From Catenuloplanes atrovinosus (lineage in GTDB: Bacteria; Actinomycetota; Actinomycetes; Mycobacteriales; Micromonosporaceae): a DNA stretch of 64,000 nucleotides. How positions within the stretch are numbered: position 1 is the first letter of the stretch; each line of letters opens with the position of its first letter. A program made the position numbers and the translations under genes. The stretch covers positions 5,194,001 to 5,258,000 of the forward strand of contig NZ_JAVDYB010000001.1 in the NCBI RefSeq assembly GCF_031458235.1, written 5' to 3'. The notes beneath the pieces are model-generated. The model searched no databases. It worked only from the letters and a program-made list of their open reading frames with translations, and was not told the DNA's origin. Shown here piece after piece: positions 18,255-29,115 of this stretch.

Positions 18255-20522
18255 CTAGACGGGGACCCTGGCGGCCGGCGAGAGGATGTGCAGGCGACCC
18301 TCCGCGATCTCGAAGTAGCCGCCGCACAGCTCCAGTTCCCCGGCCGCCTCGCGGGCCGCGACCGCCGGGTGGGTGCGCAGGTTGTCGAGCTGCTGGAGCA
18401 CGTTCTCGCGGCCGAGCCGGTCCAGGCGGTCCGGGCCGTCGGGCCGGGTGGCGAGGCGGTCGAGGCTGTGCGAGCCGTGCCGCAGCCAGCCGCTCAGGTA
18501 CGGCATGTTCCCCGCGCGCTCCGGCGTGAGCAGCGCGTCCATGGCGCCGCAGGCCGAGTGGCCGCAGACCGTGATGGTCTTGATCGGCAGCACCGCGAGC
18601 GCGTACTCGATGGCGGCGATGGTGGAGTCGTTCGGGTCGGCCTCGCCGTGCCGCGGCACCAGGTTACCGACGTTACGGACCGTGAACAGATCGCCCGGCC
18701 CGCTCGACGTGATCATGTTGGGCACCAGGCGCGAGTCGGCGCAGGTGATGAAGAGGTGGGTGGGTCGCTGCCCGTGGGCCAGCTCGCTGAACAGCGGCCG
18801 GACCAGCGGCGCCACGTGCGACTGGTACTCCTCGGTGCCCTCCTCCAGCTGGCGGCGGCCGGAGAGCGTGGCGGCGAGCGGGTGCCAGGCCGCGCGGTTG
18901 CGCACCGGCGGCGTGCGCCGCACCGGTCGCGGCAGTCCGGACCGGCCCGGCGCGTACCAGTGCTCGCGCACCTCGTCGATGCGGACGGTCCCGCCGCTCC
19001 GCTCGTACCCGGTGCGCCAGTCGTCGATCGCGGTGACGCCGGCGTGGTCCATGAAATCGATGTTCAACGAAAGATCGACAACCGCCTTCTCGGGTACGGC
19101 CGTGAGCGCCCGCAGCAGCGCCGGCACGCTGAGGAATGTCAGCGAGCCGTCCACCGCGACCCGCACCGGGCCGCCGTGCTGCGGCGTGACCCGCACGGCG
19201 ATGGACGCCAGCCGGCGGATGGTGAGCAGCAGCGCGCAGCCGAGCCCGATCAGCACGCCCTCGAACAGGCCGAGCGCGACCACGCCGGCCATGGTGAGCA
19301 GGTAGACCGGCAGTTCGCCGTGCCGGTGCACGCCGCGCAGGTGGGAGAGGTTGACCATCTGCACGCCGATCGCGACCAGCAGCGCGGCCAGCGCGCCCAG
19401 CGGGATCAGCTCGATCGCGGGCGCCGCGACCAGCGCGAGCACCAGCACCCAGACGCCGTGCATGACGGTGGCGCGGCGGCTGCGCGCGCCGGCCTTCGCG
19501 TTCGCGGTGCTGCGGACCACCACGCCGGCGATCGGCAGGCCGCCGAGCAGGCCCGCGGTCAGGTTCGCGGCGCCCTGGCCGGTCAGCTCCCGGTCCAGGT
19601 TGACGCGCGGGCCGTCGTGCAGCCGGTCCATCGCCACCGCGCAGAGCAGCGACTCGACGCTCGCGACCAGCGCGACCGCGATCACGGCGCCCGCGACGGA
19701 CGTCCAGCTCGCGTCCGGCCACTGTGGTGCGGCCAGCGCGGCGAGCGGGTCCGAGGGCAGGTCGACGCGGGCCACGTCCCAGCCGAGCACGGCCGCGACG
19801 CCGGTGCCGGCCGCGATGGCCGCGAGTGGCGCCGGTACGACCCGTACCCGCTGCGGCAGCCGCGGCCAGGCGATCAGCACGGCCAGCGTGAGCAGTCCGG
19901 TGGCGACCGTCAGGGTGTGGTTGGAGGCGAGCTGCCCCGGCAGCTCGACGAGGTTGTCCAGCGCGGAGCTCTGCGGCGTGCCGCCGAGCACGATGTGCAG
20001 CTGGGAGAGCGCGATGACCACGCCGACACCGGCCAGCATGCCGTGGATGACCGCGGGCGACACCGCGAGCGCGGCGCGGGCCACGCGGGACAGGCCGAGG
20101 ACGAGCTGCAGGACGCCGGCCGCGGCGACGATCGCGCAGGTCGCGGCCCATCCGTAGGTCTGTACCAGGCCGGCCACGATCACGGTCAGGCCGGCCGCCG
20201 GGCCGCTGACCTGTACGGCCGAGCCGCCGATCAGGCCGCCGACGATGCCGCCGACCACGGCGCTGATCAGGCCGGCGACCAGCGGGGCGTCGGACGCGAC
20301 CGCGATGCCGAGCGAGAGCGGCACGGCGATCAGCACCACGACCAGCGAGGCGCCGAAATCACCCCGCCAGGTCCAGGCCTTTGTGGAGCCCGGCTCGTTG
20401 GTAACGGGCGGCCCGTGCGCGCCGTCGGCCGCCGGTGGCGGGTCCGGATCGCCGGCCGGGAGCTTGCCGTCGCCCTGCGCGGCAACGCCGTCAGATACCC
20501 TTAAATGCTTAAAAATCGCCAT
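18255..20522 (-). CDS. SulP-family anion transporter fused to beta-carbonic anhydrase
   Basis: A 755-residue fusion. Residues of about 45-430 carry the 10-14 membrane segments of a SulP transporter (GLIGGSAVQVSGPAAGLTVI is the conserved SulP region). A STAS domain follows at about 455-540 (VVDLSLNIDFMDHAGVTAI). The C-terminal 180 residues form a beta-class carbonic anhydrase with the zinc ligands in CADSR (Cys, Asp) and GHSAC (His, Cys). The pairing suggests bicarbonate uptake, with CO2/HCO3- interconversion at the inner face, as proposed for other SulP-CA fusions; sulfate transport is not excluded. I chose the ATG at 20522 because it has the ribosome-binding site AGAAGG; a longer open frame would run through the palindrome at 20541-20562. 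Confidence 0.92.
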   Translation of the reverse strand: MAIFKHLRVSDGVAAQGDGKLPAGDPDPPPAADGAHGPPVTNEPGSTKAWTWRGDFGASLVVVLIAVPLSLGIAVASDAPLVAGLISAVVGGIVGGLIGGSAVQVSGPAAGLTVIVAGLVQTYGWAATCAIVAAAGVLQLVLGLSRVARAALAVSPAVIHGMLAGVGVVIALSQLHIVLGGTPQSSALDNLVELPGQLASNHTLTVATGLLTLAVLIAWPRLPQRVRVVPAPLAAIAAGTGVAAVLGWDVARVDLPSDPLAALAAPQWPDASWTSVAGAVIAVALVASVESLLCAVAMDRLHDGPRVNLDRELTGQGAANLTAGLLGGLPIAGVVVRSTANAKAGARSRRATVMHGVWVLVLALVAAPAIELIPLGALAALLVAIGVQMVNLSHLRGVHRHGELPVYLLTMAGVVALGLFEGVLIGLGCALLLTIRRLASIAVRVTPQHGGPVRVAVDGSLTFLSVPALLRALTAVPEKAVVDLSLNIDFMDHAGVTAIDDWRTGYERSGGTVRIDEVREHWYAPGRSGLPRPVRRTPPVRNRAAWHPLAATLSGRRQLEEGTEEYQSHVAPLVRPLFSELAHGQRPTHLFITCADSRLVPNMITSSGPGDLFTVRNVGNLVPRHGEADPNDSTIAAIEYALAVLPIKTITVCGHSACGAMDALLTPERAGNMPYLSGWLRHGSHSLDRLATRPDGPDRLDRLGRENVLQQLDNLRTHPAVAAREAAGELELCGGYFEIAEGRLHILSPAARVPV

Positions 20523-20540
20523 ATGCCACCTTCTTTGCGT

Positions 20541-20562
20541 ACGTAAGGTGCGGTCCTTACGT
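20541..20562 (-). promoter_or_regulatory. Candidate operator: 8-bp inverted repeat
   Basis: Perfect inverted repeat ACGTAAGG-TGCGGT-CCTTACGT, 18 bases upstream of the SulP/carbonic anhydrase start, in a short less GC-rich patch. Its placement in the 5' leader or at the promoter suggests a repressor site; the ligand and the regulator are unknown. Confidence 0.5.
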
Positions 20563-20758
20563 GGCCACAGAGTAGCGATCAGGGGTTGATGGAGTGGCGG
20601 GTTCCGCGCCGAATCGTGGCGCGTTAACCAACGATTAATCCGTGCGAGTCGGCTCGGCAAAAACCCGGTTGCTCACGCCGTGGCACCGCGACCCGGCATG
20701 ACGCCCGCAGGCTTGATACAAGCCGTGAAGTCGCTGAGAGAAGTCTGAAACCGAAGGC

Positions 20759-20786
20759 CCGGGCGGGGGCTCTCAAACCCGCCCGG
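20759..20786 (-). terminator. Terminator after trpEG
   Basis: Perfect 9-bp stem CCGGGCGGG / CCCGCCCGG with a 10-base loop, 44 bases beyond the stop codon of the anthranilate synthase gene. Confidence 0.6.
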
Positions 20787-20830
20787 ACCCTCGGCGACCC
20801 CGGCATCATCAGGTGCCGCTATCAGACCTG

Positions 20831-22750
20831 CTACCCGCGCCCGGCCGGAATATGCGAATCAGAAACCGATTCCTGCGTGGGAGCGCTTCCGATCTCCGCA
20901 GCTCGGCCGGGCGTCCCGGGCATCAGGCCGGTGAGCAGGTCGGTCAGCACGATCAAGCCGTCCTCACTGAGCACCGACTCCGGATGGAACTGCACGCCCG
21001 CGAACCCCGGCCCGCGCAGCGCGTGCACCGCTCCGTCCGCGGGATCACGGGCCAGCTCCACCCGACCGTACCGGGTGGTGATCTCATCCGCGTCCGCCAG
21101 CGCCGTGTACGTCGAGTAGAACCCGACCCGGCGCGCCCTTCCGAAGAGTGAGACATCACGCGCGATCCCCTGGTACGGCGCGTCCCGTCGGTGCAGCCGC
21201 AGTCCCAGCATGTCGGACAGCACCTGGTGGGACAGGCACACCGCGAGCATCGGCCGCCCCTCCGCCAGCAGGTCCGCGATCAGCGCGCGCAGCGCCGCGC
21301 CCGGCGGGAAGCCCGGATCGGTCGGGTCGCCCGGCCCCGGCCCCGGCACCACCAGGTCGAACGTGTCCACGTCCGGCCCGGGCGCGGACCACGGGCGCAC
21401 CATCACGTCCAGCCCGAGCGCGCGGAGCTGGTGCGCCAGCATGCCGGTGAACGTGTCCTCGCCGTCCACGATCAGCGCGCGCCGCCCGGCGAAGACCGGT
21501 TCCGGCGCGGTGGTGGCCCGGTCGTCCAGCCAGAACCGGGCGAGCCGGTCGTTGCGGGCCGCGAGCGCCCGCCGTACCGCCGGATGGTCGTGATCGTGCT
21601 TCTCCGCGGCCGGGGCGGTGCCGCGCGGGCGCAGGCCGAGCGCGGACAGCACGCCCGCGGCCTTGGCGTAGGTCTCCGCGACCTCGCCGGCCGGCGTCGA
21701 GTGCCGCACCAGCGTGGCGCCGACCGGCACGCGCACTTCGCCCTCGGGCGACAGCTCCGCGGTCCGGATCAGGATCGGCGCGTCCAGCGACTGGCCGCCG
21801 TCCGCGTCCCGGCCGAGCAGCGCCAGCACGCCCGCGTAGTAGCGGCGGCCCCGGCGCTCGTGCCGCGCGATCACCCGGGCCGCGTTCTCGATCGGGCTGC
21901 CGGTCACGGTGGGCGCGAACATGGTCTCCCGCAACACGTCCCGCACATCGCGCGCGGTGCGGCCGGCCAGCAGGTACTCGGTGTGGGTGAGGTGCGACAT
22001 CTCCTTCAGGTACGGGCCGAGCACCTGGCCGCCGGCCTCGGCGACCGTGGCCATCATCTTCAGCTCCTCGTCGAGCACCATGTAGAGCTCGTCGCGTTCC
22101 TTCGGGTCGTCCAGGAACGCGCGCAGGTCCCCGCCGCCGGCGTGCCGGAACGTGCCGCTGATCGGGTTCATCATGACCAGGCCGCCGTCCACGCTGACGT
22201 GCCGCTCCGGCGTGGCGCCGACCAGGTACCGGGTGCCGGTCCAGATCAGGAACGTCCAGTACGCGCCGCGCTCGCCGGTCAGCAGGTTCCGGAACGCGGT
22301 CAGCGCGGCCGTGCGCGGGTCGTTGCGGACGGTCGCGCGGAACGTGCGGTGCACCACGAAGTTCGCGCCCTCGCCGCGCCCGATCTCGTCGCGCAGCACC
22401 TCCTCCACCGTGCGGGCGTAGGCGGCGTCGCCGACGTCGAAGCCGGCGTCCACGGTGACGATCGCGGTGTCCGGGAGCAGTCCGACCACCTCGTCGAGCG
22501 GACGGGTGGTCGCCGTGTCGATGCGCAGGCACTCCATCGGCGTGCCGTCGTCGACCGTGTCGAAACCCCGTTCCACGATCTGCCGGTACGGGACGAGCGC
22601 CAGCGTCTGCGGCCCGGTGCGGTCGTCGAGCGGCAGCTCCGCGAGCGTGCCCGCGATCGTGAGCCGGCCGGTGAAGACCTCTACCTGATCGGCGCCCTCG
22701 CGCCTGAGCAGCGCGAACGGCCGATCGCCGGTGATGATCTCGGTGAACAT
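20831..22750 (-). CDS. trpEG: Fused anthranilate synthase TrpE-TrpG
   Basis: A 639-residue fusion that converts chorismate and glutamine into anthranilate, the first step towards tryptophan. Residues 1 to about 400 are the chorismate-binding TrpE part (GATPERHVSV, MNPISGTFRH, FAPTVTGSPIENAARV). Residues of about 430-610 are the class I glutamine amidotransferase, with the nucleophile Cys near 503 in AVCLSHQ and the His/Glu in QFHPES. The same architecture is used by PhzE of phenazine pathways, which makes ADIC. The upstream leader peptide with tandem Trp codons argues strongly for a tryptophan-regulated anthranilate synthase. Ribosome-binding site AGGAG lies 6 bases before the ATG. No other trp genes are nearby. 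Confidence 0.88.
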   Translation of the reverse strand: MFTEIITGDRPFALLRREGADQVEVFTGRLTIAGTLAELPLDDRTGPQTLALVPYRQIVERGFDTVDDGTPMECLRIDTATTRPLDEVVGLLPDTAIVTVDAGFDVGDAAYARTVEEVLRDEIGRGEGANFVVHRTFRATVRNDPRTAALTAFRNLLTGERGAYWTFLIWTGTRYLVGATPERHVSVDGGLVMMNPISGTFRHAGGGDLRAFLDDPKERDELYMVLDEELKMMATVAEAGGQVLGPYLKEMSHLTHTEYLLAGRTARDVRDVLRETMFAPTVTGSPIENAARVIARHERRGRRYYAGVLALLGRDADGGQSLDAPILIRTAELSPEGEVRVPVGATLVRHSTPAGEVAETYAKAAGVLSALGLRPRGTAPAAEKHDHDHPAVRRALAARNDRLARFWLDDRATTAPEPVFAGRRALIVDGEDTFTGMLAHQLRALGLDVMVRPWSAPGPDVDTFDLVVPGPGPGDPTDPGFPPGAALRALIADLLAEGRPMLAVCLSHQVLSDMLGLRLHRRDAPYQGIARDVSLFGRARRVGFYSTYTALADADEITTRYGRVELARDPADGAVHALRGPGFAGVQFHPESVLSEDGLIVLTDLLTGLMPGTPGRAAEIGSAPTQESVSDSHIPAGRG

Positions 22751-22815
22751 TGCGGTCTCCTGCGGTGTGGAGCCACCTCACTCGGCGGACCGTCCGTGCC
22801 ACAGGACTCGCAGTG

Positions 22816-22887
22816 GCGGCCGCCTCGATCGGGCGGCCGCGGTGTGGTTACGCGCGGGGGTCGTGGGCCGCCGGGGAGGCGGGCCAC
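22816..22887 (-). promoter_or_regulatory. Trp attenuator (alternative hairpins) before trpEG
   Basis: On the minus strand three helices can form. Hairpin 1:2 (22887-22878 with 22872-22863; 10 positions, one C-C mismatch, loop TCCCC) begins at the tandem Trp codons. Hairpin 3:4 is a perfect 9-bp stem GCGGCCGCC / GGCGGCCGC at 22840-22832 and 22824-22816, a terminator-like structure 65 bases before the trpEG start. Arm 2 (GGCGGCC, 22872-22866) is exactly complementary to arm 3 (GGCCGCC, 22838-22832), which gives an antiterminator 2:3. This is the classical attenuation layout: ribosomes stalled at Trp codons would mask arm 1 and favour 2:3. The terminator has no U tract, which is common in this group. 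Confidence 0.8.
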
Positions 22888-22910
22888 CAGAAGTTCAATC
22901 GCGCGGACAT
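22848..22910 (-). CDS. trpL: trpEG leader peptide, 20 residues, with Trp8-Trp9
   Basis: Short open frame on the minus strand, ATG at 22910 and TAA at 22848-22850, that encodes 20 residues with two adjacent Trp codons at positions 8 and 9. It ends eight bases before the terminator hairpin of the attenuator. Its role would be to sense charged tRNA-Trp by ribosome stalling. The ribosome-binding site is weak. Trp is otherwise rare, so two adjacent Trp codons in so short a frame directly before an anthranilate synthase gene are unlikely to be chance. A Trp-coding leader is, as I recall, known for a fused anthranilate synthase gene in Streptomyces venezuelae. Confidence 0.82.
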   Translation of the reverse strand: MSARLNFWWPASPAAHDPRA

Positions 22911-23061
22911 GGTTGTGGAGCCTACACGGGGAAGTCGCTTGCCGGGGGGTACGGCACGTCGCTACCGTTGACCGCGATGTGATCCGTTGACACCTCCCCG
23001 ACCCGCGCCCGAGGCCTGTGCCGCCCGGCGGGTTCCCTCTCGTTCCCCGAGGTGTCCCGGC

Positions 23062-24711
<1,650 letters not shown>

Positions 24712-24717
24712 CCGCGC

Positions 24718-24747
24718 GCCGGGGGCCGCGCGCTCGCGGCCCCCGGC
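24718..24747. terminator. Bidirectional terminator, 13-bp perfect stem
   Basis: GCCGGGGGCCGCG paired with CGCGGCCCCCGGC around a CGCT loop, between the convergent ABC-F and sugar ATPase genes. Confidence 0.8.
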
Positions 24748-24753
24748 ATCGCC

Positions 24754-25914
24754 TCACAGCGTGAGGTTGCGGCCGGTGGAGGCGTCGAAGAGGTGCACCT
24801 TGTCCAGGTTGAGCCAGACCTCGTGCGGCTCGCCGGCGCGGACCCGGGACTCCGCGGCGAAGCGGGTGACCAGGTTGGACGCGCCGGAGGGGAGGTCGGC
24901 GCCGCCCGCGTCGGCGGCGAGTTCCTCCAGTTCGGCGGAGGTGGCGGTCTCGCCCTCGACGGTGAAGTAGGCGTACTTGTCCGAGCCCATCGACTCGACC
25001 AGGTCGACCGGGGCGGTGAACACGTGACCGCGTCCGCGCTGGGCGCCGTCGACCAGCGCGGCGTCCTCGAAGTGCTCCGGGCGGATGCCGAGGATCAGCT
25101 CGGCGGACAGCTCGTCCCGTACCCGGGCGGGGATCGGGATCTTTCCGAGCGGCGTCTCCAGCGAGCCGTCCGAGAGCGCGGCGGGCAGGAAGTTCATCGA
25201 CGGCGAGCCGATGAACCCGGCGGTGAACAGGTTCGCGGGGTGGTCGTAGAGCTCCTGCGGGTGCCCGACCTGCTGCACCCGGCCGGCCCGCATCACCACC
25301 ACGCGGTCGCCGAGCGTCATCGCCTCGGTCTGGTCGTGCGTGACGTACACGGTGGTGGTGCCGAGCTGTTTCTGCAGGCGGGACACTTGGGTGCGCATCT
25401 GCACGCGCAGCTTGGCGTCCAGGTTGGACAGCGGCTCGTCCATCAGGAACGCCTTCGGGCTGCGCACGATCGCGCGGCCCATGGCGACGCGCTGCCGCTG
25501 GCCGCCGGAGAGGTTCGCCGGCTTGCGATCCAGGTACGGCGTCAGCTCCAGGACCTTGGCCGCCTCCTCGACCTTCTGGTTGATCGTCGCCTTGTCCAAC
25601 TTGGCCAGCTTGAGCGGAAAGCCCATGTTGTCGCGGACCGTCATGTTCGGGTACAGCGCGTAGGACTGGAACACCATGGCGATGTCCCGGTCGCGCGGCG
25701 CCTTGTCGTTCACCCGCTCGCCGCCGATCAGCAGCGAGCCGGAGCTGATGTCCTCCAGCCCGGCGATCATGTTGAGCGTGGTGGACTTGCCGCAGCCGGA
25801 GGGTCCCACCAGGATGACGAACTCGCCGTCCGCGATCTCCAGGCTGACCTCCTCGACCGCGGTCGTACCGTCGGGATAGCGCTTGCTGATCTTGTCGAGC
25901 ACGATGTCTGCCAC
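24754..25914 (-). CDS. ugpC: Sugar ABC transporter ATPase, UgpC/MsiK/SugC type
   Basis: A 386-residue ATPase of the MalK/UgpC/MsiK group that energises carbohydrate ABC importers. It has Walker A GPSGCGKST (residues 38-46), Q-loop MVFQSYALYPNMTV, signature LSGGQRQRVAMGRAIV, Walker B AFLMDEPLSNLDAKLR, His-switch VYVTHDQTEAM, and the C-terminal MalK-type regulatory (TOBE/OB) domain from about residue 240. It is the last gene of a four-gene operon with a binding protein and two permeases, with only 7 bases between it and the permease. In actinomycetes one such ATPase (MsiK) often serves several importers; the ngcEFG operon in this window lacks its own. Confidence 0.93.
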   Translation of the reverse strand: MADIVLDKISKRYPDGTTAVEEVSLEIADGEFVILVGPSGCGKSTTLNMIAGLEDISSGSLLIGGERVNDKAPRDRDIAMVFQSYALYPNMTVRDNMGFPLKLAKLDKATINQKVEEAAKVLELTPYLDRKPANLSGGQRQRVAMGRAIVRSPKAFLMDEPLSNLDAKLRVQMRTQVSRLQKQLGTTTVYVTHDQTEAMTLGDRVVVMRAGRVQQVGHPQELYDHPANLFTAGFIGSPSMNFLPAALSDGSLETPLGKIPIPARVRDELSAELILGIRPEHFEDAALVDGAQRGRGHVFTAPVDLVESMGSDKYAYFTVEGETATSAELEELAADAGGADLPSGASNLVTRFAAESRVRAGEPHEVWLNLDKVHLFDASTGRNLTL

Positions 25915-25921
25915 TAGCTCA

Positions 25922-26812
25922 TCACCCCTTGACCGCGCCGTTCGTCAGACCGGAGACGATGCGACGCTGGAAGAACAGCACGAACAGAATGATCGGGATC
26001 GTGATCACCACGGCGGCCGCGGAGATCGCGCCGGTCGGGTCCTCGAACTGGGACTCGCCGGTGAAGAACGACAGCGCCACCGGCACCGTGCGGGACCGCT
26101 CGGTGGAGGTCAGCGAGATCGCGAAGAGGAAGTCGTTCCAGCAGAAGATGAAGACCAGGATCGCGGTGGTGAACACGCCCGGCGCGGCCAGCGGCGCGAT
26201 CACCCGGCGGAACGCCTGCGCCTGGGTGGCGCCGTCCATCTTCGCGGCCTTCTCCAGGTCCCACGGGATCTGTTTGAAGAACGCGGAGAGCGTGTAGATC
26301 GCCAGTGGGAGCGCGAACGTGATGTACGGCAGGATCAGGCCCGGCCAGGTGTCGAACAACCCCAGCCGGCGCTCGATCTCGAACAGCGGGGAGACCAGCG
26401 ACACCTGCGGGAACATCGCGATCAGCAGCGAGACGCCGACCAGCAGCCCCTTGCCGGGGAAGTCCAGCCGGGCGATCGCGTACGCGGCCATGGTGCCGAG
26501 CACCACCGCGATGGCGGTGGCGATCAGCGCGATGCCGATCGAGTTGATCAGCGCGCGGACGAACTGGTCGGTGGTGAAGATGACCCGATAGTTGTCGAGC
26601 GTCCACTCACGAGGGATGAAACTGCCGTCGGTCAGGGTCTCCGGCGTCTTGAACGACAGCGACGCGATCCACAGCACCGGGGTCAGCGCGAACACCACCA
26701 CCACGACGTCCAGCAGGCCCCAGGTGGCCTTGGCGCGGGTCTCCTTGCTGACTCCTCCGCGTACCGTGGAAGCCCGCTCCTGATCGTGCTTCTCCGCCAC
26801 GGCGGTCATCAT
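25922..26812 (-). CDS. Carbohydrate ABC permease (SugB/MalG type)
   Basis: A 296-residue inner-membrane permease with six predicted helices and the binding-protein-dependent transport loop [20 protein letters not shown], the EAA motif that contacts the ATPase. It pairs with the following permease. Its ATG at 26812 overlaps the TGA of the upstream permease as ATGA; a second ATG follows directly. The N-terminal 30 residues are charged and cytoplasmic. Confidence 0.93.
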   Translation of the reverse strand: MMTAVAEKHDQERASTVRGGVSKETRAKATWGLLDVVVVVFALTPVLWIASLSFKTPETLTDGSFIPREWTLDNYRVIFTTDQFVRALINSIGIALIATAIAVVLGTMAAYAIARLDFPGKGLLVGVSLLIAMFPQVSLVSPLFEIERRLGLFDTWPGLILPYITFALPLAIYTLSAFFKQIPWDLEKAAKMDGATQAQAFRRVIAPLAAPGVFTTAILVFIFCWNDFLFAISLTSTERSRTVPVALSFFTGESQFEDPTGAISAAAVVITIPIILFVLFFQRRIVSGLTNGAVKG

Positions 26813-27705
26813 CGCCTCCCGTCGTCGGAGGCACCGGGCGCGGCGGTGCCGAAGAGTTTGACGAAGACGAACGCGATCACCGCGACCGCCAGGAAGATCA
26901 GCACCGACATGGTGGAGCCGATGCCGAGGTTGAGCCCGCGCAGCAGGTTGTTGTAGGCGATCATCGAGACCGAGGACGTCTCGTTCGCGCCGGCGGTCAG
27001 CACGTAGATGTTGTCGAAGACCCGGAAGGCATCGAGGGTACGGAACAGCAGCGCGACCAGGATCGCCGGCTTCATCACCGGCAGCATCACCTTGGTGAAC
27101 CGCTGCCACCAGGTGGCGCCGTCCATCGACGCGGCGCGCAGCAGCTCCTCCGGCACCAGCGCCAGGCCCGCCATCAGCAGCAGTGCCATGAACGGCGTGG
27201 TCTTCCAGATCTCCGCCACGATGATGATCGCCAGCGAGCCGGCCCGTTCGGTGAGCGGCGCGCCGTCCGGGGTAATGAGGTTGGCCAGGTAGCCGGTGTC
27301 CGGCGTCCACGCGTACCGCCAGGAGAACGCGGCCACCACGGTGACGATGCCGTACGGGATCAGCGCCGCGGTCCGGACCAGCCCGCGGCCGACCAGCGTG
27401 CGATGCATGATCAGCGCCAGGCCCATGCCGAGCACCAGCTCGATCGCGACCGTGATCACCGTGATCAGCATGGTGACGCCGAACGCGGTCCACCAGTACC
27501 CGTTGGTCAGCACGGTCACGTAGTTGTCCAGCCCGACGAACTCGCGCTCGTCCGGGAACTTCAGGTCGAAGCGCTGCAACGACAGCCACACCGAATACAG
27601 GATCGGGTACGCGGTGACCGCCACCATGACGAACGCGGCGGGCGCGCACAGCATCCAGCCGAGCCGCCGCTCCTGTTTCTTCCCCTCGCTCAGCTGCGTG
27701 CTCAC
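26809..27705 (-). CDS. Carbohydrate ABC permease (SugA/MalF type)
   Basis: A 298-residue permease with six predicted membrane helices and the EAA loop [20 protein letters not shown]. The start is a GTG at 27705 that overlaps the TGA of the binding-protein gene as GTGA; the frame is open further upstream but that part lies inside the binding-protein gene. With its partner permease it forms the heterodimeric channel. Confidence 0.92.
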   Translation of the reverse strand: MSTQLSEGKKQERRLGWMLCAPAAFVMVAVTAYPILYSVWLSLQRFDLKFPDEREFVGLDNYVTVLTNGYWWTAFGVTMLITVITVAIELVLGMGLALIMHRTLVGRGLVRTAALIPYGIVTVVAAFSWRYAWTPDTGYLANLITPDGAPLTERAGSLAIIIVAEIWKTTPFMALLLMAGLALVPEELLRAASMDGATWWQRFTKVMLPVMKPAILVALLFRTLDAFRVFDNIYVLTAGANETSSVSMIAYNNLLRGLNLGIGSTMSVLIFLAVAVIAFVFVKLFGTAAPGASDDGRR

Positions 27706-28976
27706 GGCAGCACCCCCTTGGACTCCAGCGCGTCCTGGATCTCCTCGCGGAGCTGCTCGGCCGTCCGCTGTGGATCGATGTCGCCGGGTGGGGAGAGCGT
27801 GGCCGACATGACCGTGGAGATGTTCTGGTACGCCGGGGACAGCGGCCGCACGGACGCGTCCCTCAGCTCCTCCAGGATCACGTCCTTCATCGGGTACGCC
27901 TCGGCCATCTCCGGGGCGTCGTACACCGACTCGATCGTGGGCGGCACGCCGTCGTTGATCGCCGCGTACTTCTGGTGCTCCGCGTTCCGGATGCACCGCG
28001 CCGCCTCGAACGACTCCGCCGGGTACCGGCTGTACGCGCTGACCGCCAGGTTCGTGCCGCCGATGGTGACGCGGCTCGGCGTGTTCGCGTCCACCGCCGG
28101 GTAGCGGGCCCAGCGCACGTTCCGGGCCAGGTCCGGTGCGGCCTCCTGCATGGCCGGGTAGACGTACGGCCAGTTCAGCTGGAACGCGGCGTTGCCGCCC
28201 TGGAACTCCAGCCGGGCCGGGTCCTCCAGCGCGTTCGTGAACGACGGGCTGGTCACGCCCGCGGTGGCGAACCGCCGGAGCAGGTCCAGCGCCCGTACGG
28301 CGCCGTCGTCCAGCACCGCGGTCCGGCCGTCCTCGCTGAGGATGTTGCCGCCGGCGCTGGCCACCAGCGTGTTGTAGAAGACGACGAGGCCCTCGTACTG
28401 GGCGCCCATCGTGATCACCTGGTACGGCCGTCGCTGAGACTTGAGCTGCTGCGCCTGGGCGATCATCTCGTCCCAGGTGGCGGGCGGGTTCGGCACCAGG
28501 TCGGTGCGGTACCAGAGCAGCTGCACGTTGGTGTTGTTCGGCGCCGCGTAGAGCTTGTCCTCATAGGTCGCGGACTCGAGCGGGCCGGGCAGCGTGCCGT
28601 CGCGCACCTCGGCCGCGTCCGCACCGGTCCACTCCCGGATCCAGTTCGCGCCCGCGAACTCCTGGGTCCACGTGACGTCCAGCCCGAGCACGTCCATGCT
28701 GTCGTCCTCGGCCGCGAGCCGCCGTACCAGTTGCACCCGCTGATCGTCCGCGCCGCGCGGCAGCACGCGGTAGACGATCTCGTAGCGTCCGCCCGCGGCC
28801 GCGTTGCACTCGTCGATGACGTGCTGCATGTTCTCGATCGGCGGGTTGTAGAAGTTGATCGTCGGAGGGCCGTCGTCGCCCTGGCCGCCGCACGCCGCGA
28901 GCGGCACGGTCACCAGGGCCGCCGCCGCTGTCGCGAGCCGGCGGCGCCACGCTGATCGGTTCGGGGGTCCACCCAT
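27702..28976 (-). CDS. Sugar-binding lipoprotein, LpqY-like
   Basis: A 424-residue lipoprotein: signal peptide with Arg-rich start and lipobox LAAC, Cys29 being the modified residue. The mature part is a family 1 extracellular solute-binding protein (INFYNPP..., [29 protein letters not shown]). Gene order binding protein, permease, permease, ATPase, and the sequence resemblance, match mycobacterial lpqY-sugA-sugB-sugC, a trehalose-recycling importer. Trehalose or another disaccharide is therefore the likely substrate, but that is inference. It is the first gene of the operon; all four genes overlap or are a few bases apart. Confidence 0.85.
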   Translation of the reverse strand: MGGPPNRSAWRRRLATAAAALVTVPLAACGGQGDDGPPTINFYNPPIENMQHVIDECNAAAGGRYEIVYRVLPRGADDQRVQLVRRLAAEDDSMDVLGLDVTWTQEFAGANWIREWTGADAAEVRDGTLPGPLESATYEDKLYAAPNNTNVQLLWYRTDLVPNPPATWDEMIAQAQQLKSQRRPYQVITMGAQYEGLVVFYNTLVASAGGNILSEDGRTAVLDDGAVRALDLLRRFATAGVTSPSFTNALEDPARLEFQGGNAAFQLNWPYVYPAMQEAAPDLARNVRWARYPAVDANTPSRVTIGGTNLAVSAYSRYPAESFEAARCIRNAEHQKYAAINDGVPPTIESVYDAPEMAEAYPMKDVILEELRDASVRPLSPAYQNISTVMSATLSPPGDIDPQRTAEQLREEIQDALESKGVLP

Positions 28977-29115
28977 CCCTGTGCCTCGCCTCCCGTTGGA
29001 GATGGCGCGCGCCGAGAGGCTCAGGAACGCAGCTCTGAGCTCGCGGCACGCGGTCGGGTCGTCCGTATCCCCATCTCCCCCGCGCGCAATCCCGCGAAAC
29101 TCCCCGTTAACACGA

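Noticed and set aside
20831-22750. PhzE (phenazine) rather than TrpEG
   Set aside because: The domain order fits both, but a Trp-codon leader peptide with an attenuator precedes the gene and no other phenazine genes are present.
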